Position numbers and translations under genes: made by a program. The notes under the pieces were generated by a model. It made no database searches. It was not told the DNA's origin and worked only from the letters and a program-made list of their open reading frames with translations. A stretch of 64,000 bases of DNA. Source: Onchocerca lupi. Lineage: Eukaryota; Nematoda; Chromadorea; Rhabditida; Onchocercidae. Of this stretch, positions 1 to 14,500 are shown in pieces; position 1 is the first letter of the stretch, and each line of letters starts with the position of its first letter. Location of the stretch: positions 18,853-82,852 of the forward strand of contig JAOVVO010000344.1 in assembly GCA_028564675.1 (NCBI GenBank), read 5' to 3'.

Positions 1-1135
1 AGGTTAGCGAAAGTGTGAAAAAAAAAGCTGTAAAATTGATAGAAAATGAATTTAAATAGAATTTAAGATGGTAAAAAAAAAAATTTCAGAATTCTCAGGG
101 CTCTTGGAACTGCAACTTCTTTTTTAGCATGATAAATTGCTTTTGGAATTATAACTTCTTTTCTAACATGGGAAAAAAAAGGACTAAATTAAACTTAATT
201 CTTTTTTTTTCCTTTTTTTTTCAATTTCGATTATTTTTCGTGAATTGCAACTTCTCTAATATGACAAATTCACTCTTTTTTTTTCAATTTCAATGCTTCT
301 GTTCTTTTGTAACATCATAAATTCAAACTTATCAAAAGCTGAATTGCCTATTTTTGTGCTGAAACTTCGCTTCCTATGATGAAATATTAAAATATGACAC
401 TTGACAGGATGAATGATGAAATATTAAAATTGATTAAATTAAATTTAGCAGCTTTCCATCAATGCATCTAAGACAGAAGATTTATTGGAAGTGGGGGGAG
501 GGGGGTAAAAACGATATATTTTTTAAATGGATTAATATCAGGAAAGATTGCTCTGTCCATCTATCTAATATCATATGTTGGGCAAAGGATTTGCTCATTT
601 GGCTTGTAGTTTGGACTGGATCATCTTAATGTTATCACGCCAAGTCCACAACGACCTTTATTGGTCTCATACGATATAGTACAGGAGAATAACCTCATAC
701 AGAGTTATCATTCCATATCATATTCGATAAATTTCAACCGTTTACTGCGAAAAAATTGCACTTCCTAAAGGAGTAGTTGCAGTACTTCAAGATTTCTCAT
801 ACTACATCATTGTCCAATCCTAAATTCAACATTTGCTAAATTATTTTGATTGTACTAATTCTTTGTTTCCGATTCTTTTTCCAAAATTTTTACACTTAAA
901 ACTTCGAATGTTAGTTCATACAGGGAATTTACTAAATCTAACTTTTTTTTTCTTTTTTTTTTTTAAAGCAAGTAATGAGATGTGATCATATTGTGCAAAA
1001 ATCCAATTTTCTGTGAAGTCGAAATTGATAACACTTTGAGAATTTATTATTCTTCTAATTGAATCATCTTTAGCCTTATACAATTCGCAATCCTGCAAAA
1101 TTCATACGCTGTTTATTTCATAACTCAATTTACAG
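1..1135. other. AT-rich sequence, no gene recognised
   Basis: This left edge is AT-rich with short T and A runs. It is probably intron of the gene whose next exon starts at 1136, because that exon opens with a splice acceptor (TTTACAG) in mid-protein. The somewhat richer patch at about 540-800 was read in all frames on the plus strand and gives only short open stretches. I see no supported exon. Confidence 0.4.
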
Positions 1136-4100
1136 GAATGTGATCGCATACGTGATGAAGTACTTCCGGAACTGGGCATTATTCTGAATGAGGCGAATCC
1201 TGAGAAACCGGTACTAATTGGTGCTAATGCATTGAGACAATGGAATATGCCTAATGAAGATATCACGAATAAGGTATTCATTTGTATATTATGTTTTTCC
1301 TTTTTTTCATCAAATTTCTATTTTAAATGCATTCTAATTTAATGTATTAGAGGGATTTAAATCTAAATTAAAATTTCAATAAAATTTTTACTGGAAAAAT
1401 TATTTTTCATATTTTTAGCACGCAAATATCCGTCAGCTAAAGTGACATTAAAAACAAATCTTCTCTCAAGAAAAAAAAAACATTTTGTATATCAATATTA
1501 AATGATTACGTCAGCTTTAATTGGTAACAGCAATTAATTAGATTTGATTTAATAATAGCAATTTGACCAATTTTCGTACTTTTCTCAGTCTGTCTCATTT
1601 TTAAATTATTAATCGATTTTTCCTGATAAGCTCCAAAGCAAACATTCATAGTATTTAATTTTAATTTGACGATGAAATAATGTTTTAGAAATGAGAAAGA
1701 GAGAGAATATTTTAAATGAAAAATTCCGAAATTGGTTTTATTTGTTATTGTTATTCTAAAATTCCTTGAAAAACATTATTTTACTTCGTTACTTCTGCAA
1801 AATTTTCATAACGTTATCATTTCGTTTGTATTTTTGAAAATGTTTAATTCATTTCATTTCAAAAGATAGGACAATTACATAAATCGTCAGCGTTGGCAAA
1901 TTGAAGAAAGCATGATGCGATAAAATCGACCAGAAATATTTCCATGCTTGGAAATTTAAAAAAAAGTCATTGAGAAGCAAGTGATGGATGAATATTTATG
2001 CACTGGATAAATTTCTTTTAAAATTCTATTATTATCCATATAATGGAATAATTATTTCGAATTTGAGTTAAAATGGGGTATGCATTATCAAGAAAAAAAC
2101 TTTCGTTTTTTATTCTATAATTTTTTTTTTTTTTTATTCTGTTTAATTGTGAATATACCATGAAAAAAAAAAGGAGAAAGGGAAGAAAAAAGAATAGGAA
2201 TATTATTTTAATGTATTTTATAAATGTATTGATTTTTGTGAGCAATAAGGGACGAAATTTTGCTTATTAGCATAGCAGAAAAGGGTTATTGATGATAATA
2301 AAAGTTGGACCGATTCAATGTACTAACAAAATTTGGAAATTTTTTTTGAAGTTTTAAAATCTAAGAGAGAATATTTTACTGTTTATACTGCTTTAAAATT
2401 TGATCACATTTTTTTAATGAGACATAGAATTGGATAGATTCTGCTATGCTGCTAAACAAAATGGATTTATCAGTTTTAACTTCTGATATTTATGTAAAAA
2501 TTCCATTATTTATTACGAGGAAGCAATTCCAAAAAAACAAGTTTTAATAGCCTGGTTTGCTTTCTTTTTTAAATTAACAAATAAGAATTAGCGTAAAGTG
2601 GGATGAATGGAATTTCTCAGTAACGAATGTTTATCAAACTAGGAAAAAAATGTGCAACACAAGCTTTTTGTGTAAATGCAGAAACGGATCTTTTGTTAAC
2701 CTTTGTCCTCCGATAAAAGTCGATCAGACTAATAAATTGTGCTAATTTATTAATTCCATTAATAATTCTTTTCTCTAGTAGGATTGACTTACGAAACAAA
2801 ATTTGTCGTAAACAAAGCTTCATTCTTAAAGGATTTACTTGAATAAATGCCTATATTTATTCTAGGACGCTTAATTCTCACGTACGTATGAGTAAATGTG
2901 CTTATTTTGTATCTTTGATAGCATATATGATATTTAATAAAGAATTCAGCTTGAAACTGAATTGAAATCTATGTCGATAATTCATTTTGTACCTAAATTC
3001 ATACACGTGAATAGATTAAATGATGAGCGTGAATGGTAGATTCAGAATGGCGCTTTTTAAAATTGAATCGATAAATTGGTAGAAATGCAATACAATTCAT
3101 CATCTCAAGCATAATTTATTACAATATGTTTAAGAGAAAATATCATGCGAAAAGAACATTTGAACGAATTTTGATAAGCTAATTACTATCATAAAAAGTA
3201 TGAAAAATGAAAGAAACAAAGCCAAGAAACATCCATCAGAACATGCTCCAAAATAATTTTAATCCAACTTAAGGTAGAAATTTTATCTAATGGCTTTCAA
3301 AACCGATCCATCAAACTACCTCGTCAAAAAAAAAAAAAAGATGAAATAAAGTACAGATAGCTTCAGGAATAGAACTAAAATAAAATAAGCCAAGATATTA
3401 TATTATTTAATTCATTTCCATGTCATTAATTTCAAATAATTCATATTCCTAAGAACTTGATGTCATAAGGATATAATTACATTTCGCTTCGTAACATTTT
3501 TATGACTATGCGAAAATAATTAAATTACTTCTGAATAAGGAATAATAACAATGTTGACACTTGCACGAATTGCAAATTATACAGGGTGGTGAAAATTGGG
3601 ATGATGTTATTATGATCGGGAAATGATAACCAGTTGATAATAACACGACATCGTAATTACTTATATTAAAAAATCGATGTTGCCATGTTTCATCATTTGC
3701 TAAATGTACAATATTCTTGCTTTCAAAATGAAATACTCTTTAGAATAAAACAGAAAAGTCAGTCAATATTTTATATCAAAATAAAAAAAGAAAAATGTGG
3801 CAAATACTGTTGTATAACTTTAATCAATATTAGATTGTTTTAGTAAGTAAAATAAAAATACAATATACGCTGTTGAGGAACATCTTTGGTTTTAAATTTG
3901 AACTTTTTGCTACCTTAATTTCAAATCAGGAAGTTTACTGAAATCGAATTTCTTTTTTCCAAGATATATCATTTTTGCATACTCTGTATAATTTTATGTT
4001 ATTAAAGGGAGAAAAAAAATAAATTAGGCCTATTTTAATATCGTTTCAAATTGCAAAAACTTTATTTAGCAAAAAGAATCTGATACCATCATAAATAATT

Positions 4101-4923
4101 TTGATCACTATTATCAATAATGAATATCAATAGTATAGGAATGTAACGTTTGATTATTGAAAAAATTGATTAATCCGAAAATAAAGTTTTCAGTAAATAT
4201 AATCTAAATTTCAGTTAGTAACAAATATATTCAAATTATCCTTATTTATATGAAAAAATAAGTTAAAATAATGTAAAAAGGAGGAAATTTCAAGAAAAAA
4301 TTATGAATTAAAATTTAGTTTCAACTGTTTCAAATTAAACCAAAGAAGTTTTTTGAGAAAGAATTTATCCCTTAACGTTGCCAACAATTTTGAAAAGCCT
4401 CATGTATAAATCCATAAGTTTTCTACACGGGCTTTTCAAGATGTTCCGAACTATCGTTTTAGAAAACAAATAATTAATTCAATGGTCACCTATACTTGAA
4501 GTCATTCCCGTAAAAGTTAGTATTTTCTCGTCCATGTAAGCTTACTTCTGATTTCGAATTTCCTCTTCGGCCTAGATATGATAACGATGCACTTGTTAGA
4601 TCATTTCAAGCTCAAGCAATCAAAAATATGGATCATTAGGAAGGAACTAAACAATGCAAACTACCATATTATGACATATATTATGCATCAAAAATGTTAC
4701 GGTCCTGATTCGGAAAAGCACATTATCCATCCGTTCTCTACTCCTTCTCTTCAATGGTCAGTGAATTTTGAATGACTTCTAGAATCTAGATGAAACTCCA
4801 AACGGACAGCTTTACCATAATTAGAAAAGCTCAGGAGGAAAAGCTGCAAATTACGCTAAACAACTTAACGAAAAGGCGGTGAAGCAATTTAAACAAAAAA
4901 ATCGCAAGGAAGAAGATGGATGA
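1136..4923 (+). CDS. cars-1: Probable 3' end of cytosolic cysteinyl-tRNA synthetase (two exons, 5' end outside window)
   Basis: Exons 1136-1273 and 4825-4923, joined in phase 0, encode the last 78 residues of a protein whose start lies outside the window. Exon one opens with CDRIRDEVLPELGI, which matches the segment after the catalytic core of eukaryotic cysteinyl-tRNA synthetases (CDxIRDxxLPELGV). The enzyme charges tRNA-Cys with cysteine using ATP, in the cytosol. The second exon is short, lysine- and glutamine-rich, and ends in TGA, resembling the basic tail of animal CysRS. It follows a plain TTAG acceptor after a 3.55 kb intron, so one or more small exons may be missed between them. The catalytic HIGH and KMSKS motifs are not in the window, so the family call rests on one motif. 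The tail could in principle belong to another protein. Confidence 0.5.
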
Positions 4924-5075
4924 CGGCAATTAAAATCTTAAACTAATTTCTGATCTTTTTCTCGTCTTCCTGATAATTTTCTTATTCGTATGAGTGATAT
5001 ATTATGCGAACAGCAAATATACTGCAGAACTATATATATGTTGGTGTTATGATGCAACACAATTTGAAAACTGTC

Positions 5076-5080
<5 letters not shown>

Positions 5081-5111
<31 letters not shown>
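5081..5111 (+). repeat. 31-base A homopolymer
   Basis: An uninterrupted A run between the stop codon of the plus-strand gene and its probable poly(A) signal. Length in an assembly of such runs is unreliable. Confidence 0.9.
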
Positions 5112-5113
<2 letters not shown>

Positions 5114-5120
5114 AAAAACA

Positions 5121-5126
5121 AATAAA
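5121..5126 (+). other. Putative poly(A) signal for the cysteinyl-tRNA synthetase gene
   Basis: AATAAA about 200 bases after the TGA at 4921-4923. It sits just after a 31-base A run (5081-5111). No alternative canonical signal lies closer to the stop. Confidence 0.4.
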
Positions 5127-5191
5127 AGCTGAAGATGAACAAATTTCATGTGTTTAACAGAATACATATCTTGTGTGATCTGCATTTATCG

Positions 5192-5197
5192 TTTATT
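5192..5197 (-). other. Putative poly(A) signal for the OYE-like gene
   Basis: TTTATT on the plus strand, that is AATAAA on the minus strand, about 360 bases beyond the TAA at 5558-5560. If used, the two convergent genes end within roughly 50 bases of one another. Other imperfect signals in the A/T-rich stretch 5220-5550 cannot be excluded. Confidence 0.3.
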
Positions 5198-5557
5198 TGT
5201 TTACTGATCAATTTGTTGTGGTTGCTGCAATTGTTATTTTGATAAAATAAAAAAAATTTTTTTTTTAAACAAAAATATTAGCTAAATAAACAACTTAAGT
5301 TTTAGTTAGAATATACAATCAATTAATAAATTTGAAAAATATCTATGTGAAAATTTGCATTATATTTTATCGTATTTAAAAGATGTAATTTTTTTTTCTT
5401 TTTTTTTTCACCATTATAGGCATTTTTTTCTGAAAATTTGATAATGAATTTCTTAAAGATTTTTTAAAAATTTCGTTTTTGCTTAGTTTTTAATGGATTT
5501 TCTTTTTTGTTCATGTTTTTTTTTTTTTTTTTCTGATAATAAAGCTTCTCTGAAATT

Positions 5558-8500
5558 TTAATGAATGAATTCAAAATCAAGCTCATCGGTACTTTTTTTA
5601 TCTCCAAATAATCCATATCGATGTTTTTTAGATTCCTTGTCATCCTTGCTTGTCATTGTTGAGATGGTAGTTTCGGTAGAATGATGAATATCAGTGGATC
5701 CGCCAGCTAAATCATCACCATGCATCATGAATCTATTAGAATCATTGGCTAAAAATGCTTTGTCATGCCCGAAATCTGATGATAACCTATGACCTGCATT
5801 AGTAACACTATAGCTCTCCGTATGAACCTCATACTTACGTCCATCATCTCCCGTCATTTCTTCCGTTTCTATCGTGAATTGCATGTCCGGTTGATGTTTT
5901 CCATCACCTTCACCGAGCATCTCATCAAATTTATTTCTCGTCGATGAAATCAAATTTTGTACAGAATCTGGTAAAGCCGATGAAATGAATCCAGTTAATC
6001 CTTCTCTCTTGGCCGGTCTACTATTATCCATCATAGATTTCTCAACATCAAACTCCGGCTGAATCTGATTTATGTAAACTTTTTCATTTGATAAATTTTC
6101 GGCACTTTTCATATCTTTTGATTCATCACTGGGAATTCCATAAATTTCACTGTGATAAGTCTCTTCCGGTGATTGTCCAGTAGCTGAACGTTTATCATAA
6201 TATTCTTCATATACAACGGACCCACCATTCCCAACCGTAAATGTTGAATATGTCGTTGATGATACTTTATAAGGGTCATCATCACATGAAAGTTCTTCCC
6301 ATCCTGGCTTGACCATTCCACCTTCAAAGAAGCCTTCTACATGTTGATCCGCCAAATCTTTGACTATGGGACACTCTTGGACGTGATCATCCGTTGTCAT
6401 ATCGTTTACTTCTGCTCGTGAATCATCTTTTATAACATTGCTTCTGTCTTCATGGAAATAATTACCAGGTAAATCTCTCGTAAAATCAGTTCTTTCCAAG
6501 AAATATTCATCCGAGTCTTCTGGAATACGATCTTCAATTATATCTTTTGGAATATAAGCTTCCGCTAAGCCTCCAATAGCACGAGCTTCTGCTACGTCTT
6601 TTTTAGAATGATCTTGCGAAAGCTCGTCTTTATGTCCTTCCGTATCCTGAAATTTTGGGGGATCTGTGAACTGTTTGCCATCTTTTCCAGGAAACAGTTC
6701 GGGTTGAGGCGACAGTTTAGTCATCGGTTCCTCCATAAATGATGTTGACATATCGTCTGAAACACCATATATTTTCTTCTGCATCACCTCTTCGACAACA
6801 TTTTCATCGATAGCATTCTCGTCTCCAACGGGACATTCCCTCTTAGTCATTGGATATTCTTCATTTTCAGTACCTAGATTCTGTGGATTTTCCTGTTCTG
6901 AAGGTTTCATTATATCATTAGTATCTTTAGTTTCCTCAAAAACCCCAAAAATAATCGGCTTATCATCATCCGATAATCCCGAAATTACTTCCGTTGTTTC
7001 CTTCGTTTCTGATTGTTGGATGGCGCACAAAGTTTTCTCGTGATGTTCATCCTTATCAATTTCTAATCTTGCTTTGGCTTTTTCATCTTCCTTCCGTGAT
7101 CCTTCCGTGATATCTTTAACTACTTCATCTACAAGTTTTACATCTTCTTCGTATGCAGATTCCAGTACACTTTTGACATCATTGAAATTGGCATCTAGTG
7201 CTTCAGCGACAGTATTCAAAACTCCATTAGCATGTTTACTGGAATCATCCGTTTCTGCTTCAGGTTTTGGTAATTGAGCTGATTCTCGTCGAGGTGATTC
7301 CAAGAAATCCGATTGAGTTAGAGATACTTTTTCAATTGTTTCCTCAATCACATCCACGCCACCATCAGACAAATTTTCATGTCGTCTCACCACCTTACGA
7401 ATCGAATTTTCCACAACATTTTCCTGTAAATCACTTGGTGCTCCATAATCTAGCTGTTTCTTCACTACATGATGCGTTTCCTCCTCTATCAATTCGCTTT
7501 CTGAATTAACGATATCTGTCGTCAATTTACATTCCCCTGGATGTTCATCTGCAATAGATTCTATCCCTCTTGATGACTGATAGATTCGCTCAAGCATACC
7601 TTCATCCAATAATTCTGGATTTACAATGGTTTTCGGATAACCGATGACTAATTCACCAACTGATTTTTGCTTTTCATGCAAATGTAAATCTCTCTTGAAC
7701 AGTTCGATATGATCTGAATTGGATGCATCCATTACAGTTAGCATGTAAGCATGTTGCCAAAGTTGTGATCCGGCAAAAATTTGCCTAAAAAAGCAAAAAA
7801 TCAATTTGTGTAATATAACATTGTTCCCGTATAATCAAAATTTTTTGAATATATAACATCCATTCTTGTTCTTTGCTTTCTTCCAACGATTTTCTAATTA
7901 AAAGTTTTTGGTTCCATCAATCACGAAGGGATAGCTTCGTGCTATCCAGCTTTTTTTTTCCTTAATTTGCTGCAATATCTTTATTATCGAAATGACATCT
8001 ATTTTTTCAAGTAAAAGAGTTTCCGATAATTTAATCAAATTTATTGTTTTATTTCTCGTATAAAACTATTCCATTCTCAAATAATGACAAAATTCTTTTA
8101 AAAAAAAGAAAAACAAAGACATTACTCGATGGAATAATCCAAAGGATCGAATAATGATTTCGTTGCACCTTTCACTTCTCCAGCAAATAATCTTTTTGGC
8201 AGATCTTTAAGCAAATGTTTACTATTTTCTCAATAAAGTTGATATTTCATTCTTTTTCCTGTCACTTCAAGTTTTGAAAATAAAGTGATTATACATTTAA
8301 TTTGTTTTTTTTTAAAGATGTTTTCATTCAATTTATTTTCTTTGCATAATCTTGAATAAAAAGTTCGTTTAGATTAATTTATGAATTAAATTTACAATTT
8401 TAAGTTAAAATTGCAATTTCCGTATCAACATTTAATCACTTACAACCAAGATTAGTAATTGAAAGGATATTTTGGAAAAAATATAATGGAATTTGATGAA

Positions 8501-11500
8501 AACCTGGTTCCGCAGCTACAGGTCTTGCAAGTGAAACACCTGCCGCCCAACCGTCACGGACCGCAGCGACCATTTCCGGAAGAGTTACAAATCCACCACT
8601 CATAAATAATTTTGTTCTCGTCAAATTATTTCTTATCTGAACCGATATTTTCATCCATATATTGAATTCAAAATTCAGAATCAAATTCGGCATCTAACTT
8701 AGAAGTAGGTTTCAGCTTGTGATAAATAGACAAATTATTCGTGCTTTATTAAATTGGAATATTTTGATGAAAAAGAAATTGGATATTGAAGATATTAATA
8801 TTTCAAAGCATTAATGAAGAATCATTATTTCTTCCAAATAAAACATTAATTAAATGAAAAATAACATACTGCAAGTACAAATTTTTGATAGAAATATTCA
8901 CAATTCTTCGGATCATCGTTACGTTTTAGATCTTTGATCAAATTATAATGTCCACCCGCTATTGCTATGTAATCAAAGCCGGTTTTCTGTAAAAAAATAG
9001 AAATAAAATAAAAATAAATGAATAAAAATAAATTTATAAATTGAAAAAAAATAAAAAAAATTTAAAAATGGTATAAGGAATATTGAAGGATAAGTGCTTT
9101 GCGAATAAATAAATTACTATTAGGGAAGACGCAATTTTTTGCATTGCATTTCGATATTTGTTAAGAAAATGAAGTAAATTTATTTTTAGATTTGCAATTC
9201 GGGAATTTTTCATACTTGAAGTGAATTGGGATATTTTTTTCTTTTTTGTATCAAACGGATAAAAAAAAAATAGTTAGCTAAAGAAGACAGTGAAAATGAA
9301 TTTCTATCAACCATATAAAATGATTTATTATTGTGCAATCATTGAAAAACTTGCTAGTTTTTGCTAAAAATTCAAGAAAAAAAAGACTGACGAATATCCA
9401 GCACGGAACTTATTCGACTTTCTTGAATGATCTAGAAATAGACTTCTGGATGCAACTGTTTAGTTTCTTGAGATAATTCGGCAACAATCTAAGAATCCGA
9501 AAAGGATAAGTGATGCCTTTGCAATTTCACATGACGGTTAATTTGTTCTTTCAACTAAATTACCAATTTACTAGATGCATTATTTGCAAACTTTCGTCAA
9601 CTAATAAACAAATTCATTTGCTTTTGACGAAATATCAGGAATTTGAGATTTTGTTCAGATTATTCAGATGAAAAAGAATGATATGAGAATAAGTGAAATA
9701 AACTAGCTCATAATTTATCAATTAGTAGTATGCATTTTGAATCCATTTATTTTGCGTAAAAAAAAGTAAACGGAAGCAAAAATAAGATTTCTCGAAGGAA
9801 TGATACTAAACTGAAAAACTGAAAACAAAGCGGGAAAATTGAGAAAGTTTAATTGCAACATTTTTTTTTACGATTTATTTAAATAATGTTTTTTTAAACC
9901 GAAAAATTATTTGCATTATTTCTTTTCTCGAAATTTTCACAGAAATTGTAAGAAACTTTTCCGGTAATTATATAAAATGGTTAGAAGAAAAAAAAAAGCT
10001 ATTAGGATAGAAAATATATTCACCTCAACATTATGAACAAATTCACCAAATGCATCATCGTTGTAATCAGGCTCAAAATTGTCGCAGAATAATTTGAGGC
10101 CAATCACAAAATGGCTTGGTTTGCAGATTTTCATTCTTGAAGAAATAAACATTTATGTAATGAGATACAATCAAATATGTTGATAGAAAATTGTGCGAAA
10201 AAAAAAATTTCTCATGCAAAAAAAAAAAAAAACTTTAAAAATTGGTTTTAAAAAATATCTAAATTGATCATTTGCATATAACCAAATCATCACATTTGCA
10301 CATAACCAATGTCATCGAAAAATTCCGTGAAACTTTGATAAGTTCGTTGTGAAGAAAATAAGTGAAAAATTGTATAAATCATTAAATAAGTGATAAGATG
10401 TTGTTAATGAGATGATAAAGATTGATACCGTATAGCTTGGATAATTTTGAATAAAATTTTGGCACGATTATCTAAATTGCCACCGAATTCATCGTTTCGG
10501 GTATTAGCACTACTTGTGATCAATTGTCCAAGAGCGAAGAAACAAACGCATGAAATTTCCACACCATTGAAACCTTAACTAATTAAATTTTATTGGAAAG
10601 TTTTGCTATACCAATGATCAAATTTTCATTTGATTTTCGAATGAATCATTTGAAACTTTGTTAAATTATCATGATTTAAGGCATTGCTTAAGGGAAGAAG
10701 TTTTACAGTTATTTGGCTGATTTCCAAAAAATATTATATAGTTAAAAATAATAAGAATTTTGTAATATGAAAGACATTGGCATCAACATTCAAATCAAAT
10801 ATTGATTTTGAATATGAATCAATAAAATATAATGTTTTCATACTTAAATAAGAACTTGATGTCAAAAACTTTGTATCGAAACAGTAGCACTAATTAGCTA
10901 TGTTATAATTACATATTAATCAAATGCTTAATGCCAACTAGTAAAACATATAGTATCCAACCACATTAATACTTGACCAATGTCATCGTAGAATTTTATT
11001 TCTGAAATTCTTTAGCAACGCTTCCGAAATCAAAAAATTAAATTATTTTTATTAAATGCGAAAAAATGGAAACAAACCGCATTGTTGAGCATAGCATGCA
11101 GCGTAAGCATAATCATTAATCAGTTCGCTAATTTCTTTCCGTGTCAATTTATTGATATTGAAATCTGTTTTATGCGGCAAATCAGCAGCATACTTTCCAG
11201 GCTAAAAATAGAAATATAAAATGACAGAAGTTGAAAAAAAGTGCTTCCAAATCAAATTTCAATCCGAAATATTCACATTGTTATATGATTTACAGTGATA
11301 AATTATTTATCAATCATTCTACATTTCAAGAAAAGAAGAAATAAGCAAAGAAAAGAACTTTTGGAACTTTTTCTATCTATTGTGCAAGAATATAAGAATA
11401 AGTTAGATGTAGCAAGAAGATTTTTGCTAAATTATTTGTCATCCAATCGATCCATCGCTCATTTTATTTGTTTTAATTATTTATCATATCATACATCAAA

Positions 11501-14500
11501 GGAAAGATTTTTTATTAGTAATATAAAATTTAATTTTATCAAATAAGGCTCTAAAATTCATCTTTTCTTAAAATTTAATAACAAATTAATGGTAAAAAAA
11601 AAACAAAAGCAAGAGCATTGCATTTTTATATATTGCGAAACGAATAAGTTTTTCTTAGCAATTAATTTTTCACGAAGTAAGTGTGATTGAAACAATGCGT
11701 GAATTATTTTAATTTAAAATTATACATCATTTTGTTTAAGTAAATAATTTTTCGGATTTAATTTGTAGTACAAAATTGTTTTAATTAACATATATGAAAG
11801 TTTTTTCCCTAAAAATGATCTGCTATAACATTTAAAATTTCCTTTCAGAGATTATTTTAAATTTTTTTTAAATATTTAAAATGATTTTTTTTTTTTGCTA
11901 TGGAAGGAAATAGAATTGTTTCAAGTTTAGAAGCTACGACGATCCAATTTTTTACTTTTAATTTAGAGCAACTTATTTGACTGAATACAACACATATCGT
12001 GTACTATTGAAAAATTTTGGTGAATGGAAAATAACTATCATTTTATTTGATAAATTTTGCACATTTAATAGTTCAAAATTAAAACAAACAGAATTTATTG
12101 ATTAATTTTTTTGCTTATTTCTTCGAATTTAGATAGATAAATGTCCATTACAAGCTCTGAGAAAATCAAATTATCTGCTTCATAATATATTTACCGAATG
12201 CTTGCAATCAAAATAACTAGAACATTCAAATACTATCGAATGTGTTTTACATCAAATTGAAGTTAATTTAAAGAAATTTCAAAAAAAAAGTGATAAAAAA
12301 AAACATGGAGCAGCTGGGCGATAATGATATTTCCATTTCTTTTGGCGCATTCCGTCCACTTCTTAAGTGCATTCCGACGCACTTCAGAATCCAATTCCTT
12401 ATCGATGATTACATTGCCTGGTGCTTCGATATCTTTCTGAAATGAAGAAATAACCAGAAAAATTAATGGAAGAATTGAAAAAAGAAATTGATAATTCTAA
12501 TAAATGAAATCATCCTGAAATATTCAAATGTTACATAGAAGCAAAAATCTTTTTAACGAAACAATTCGATCTAGTCAATAAAATTTTAAATCCGAAAAAA
12601 ATACATCGAAATAATAATTAGGATGTTGAAAAAAGTATTTTTAGTAACAAAATCTTTATAAAGAGATCAAAAAAAGATGGAAAAGTTTTAAAAGAAGAAA
12701 AGCAAAAAAAAAAATCTTAAACAAATATAGGAATAGAAATCAAATCATCTATAAAATATTTGAAATGTGTGAAATTTGAAATATTTGAAATACACATGCC
12801 AAAAATATTGTCTGTCTATAATATTTTTTCGATTATTTTTATTCGTTTTTTTTTTTTTTTTTTTATTGTGATTGCAGGAAATTTTTGTGAAAAAAATGAA
12901 TATTTCATTTTACAAATTGTAGTTTTTCGCATAATAGAAGTAAGTTTTCGTTATTATTTCCTCGTTGTTTATTACAATTTGCATCTAAAAAAAAATTTTA
13001 ATTTTTTGAAAGGACAAATATTACTTGTTATTGTCAGAAATAGGTTCACTGCAACGTTTCTTTCTTCCCTTCTTTTTTTGTCATTCCATCGTGACAAATT
13101 TTAGGAAAAAATGAAGCTAAAAAGAAAAAAAAAAAGGAATTACCCCATTAATCATAATACAACCAGTAACGATAGTGCCGAAACCACCATCAGCAAATTT
13201 TTCATACAGATTAATCAGTTCGCGTGTTGGTATACCACTCTTCTTCATATCATTCTTATCATATGTTGCCAGCTAACAAAAAAAAATTAATTAAAATTAG
13301 TAGAAATAAATGGTGCCATTATAAAAATTTCAAGCATTTCGAAAATCATTTAATCAGCTTAATTCAATATGAATTAATTCATTAGTATTTGATTTAGAAT
13401 ATATTCCTAATTATTAATGTCATTAATATTTTTCTTCTTTAGTTACTTATTTGAATGAATAATTTTGAAGTCAATCAAGCAATGTATAATTTAAAATAAA
13501 GTGAGATTTTAACTAATTATTCGAAATGTCATTATAGCATATTTAAGTTTTTCCGCCTATCTCTTTGCATCAAGAAACCAATTGAAATTATTTGAATTGT
13601 GAAGAGCTGAATTAAAAATAAATTAAGAATTTAAATGGTCGTATTAATTAGAAAACAGTAAATGCTTTTGCATTAAATTTAATGAATATTTACCAAAATT
13701 AAATTTTGATTTTTTCAATTTTTTCCAATATAATTCTGAATGTGATGAGTCATTTAATTACAGTGTAACTCTATTCATTGTAAGTGAGAGAAATAATTGC
13801 AAAAAGATGAAGTGAAAGTTTCAAAAATTAAGGAAATAATATAATTTCTTAATTAACTTATTTACTTAACTCAATTACAATATATGCTTTCAACATTTTT
13901 TATGTTGTAACTGAGCTAGGAAAATAATATAACTGAAAGTGAAAACTTTGAATTTTAATTTTTTGAAAGATAATTATGATACGCTTCTAATTCTCTGCTT
14001 TTTTGTCGCTTTTCTTTGAATCAAAGGATCGGATTTTATAGCTTAATTAAAGTACTGAAAACTATCAACAAAAATAGAATCGTAGTTAAACACAATTAAT
14101 ATCTTTTCAATTCTCCTATCCTCCTCGTTTCTCAATTTTTATAAATACCATAAGTGCAGAAAATGAAAGGAAATTTTTTATTGGTGAGAATTTCTCATCT
14201 ATCCTTTTATCATACATTTCCTGAACAAATGAAAGTGTGGAAAAGAAAATTTTTCATAGATAAATATGTCTGAGAAATCGGGTCAAATCAAATCATTTTA
14301 GTATTTGAAATATTAAATATTGCAAATTTTAATTGAAGGTGAATTGCAATTGCAACAATAAATCAGTTATTTGAAGCTTTAAATAATCAAATGAATCAGT
14401 AAAATAAATTGAAGAATTGTTAAAATTCGATCACCTGTTCGCTCATTGCACTTTTCATTATTCGATTTGGCGTAACAACATTGCTTGCATACGGAAAACG

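Noticed and set aside
5558..7784. Plus-strand open frames opposite the large OYE-tail exon
   Set aside because: They are antisense shadows of the long acidic coding exon, with Ser/Pro-rich translations typical of such shadows.
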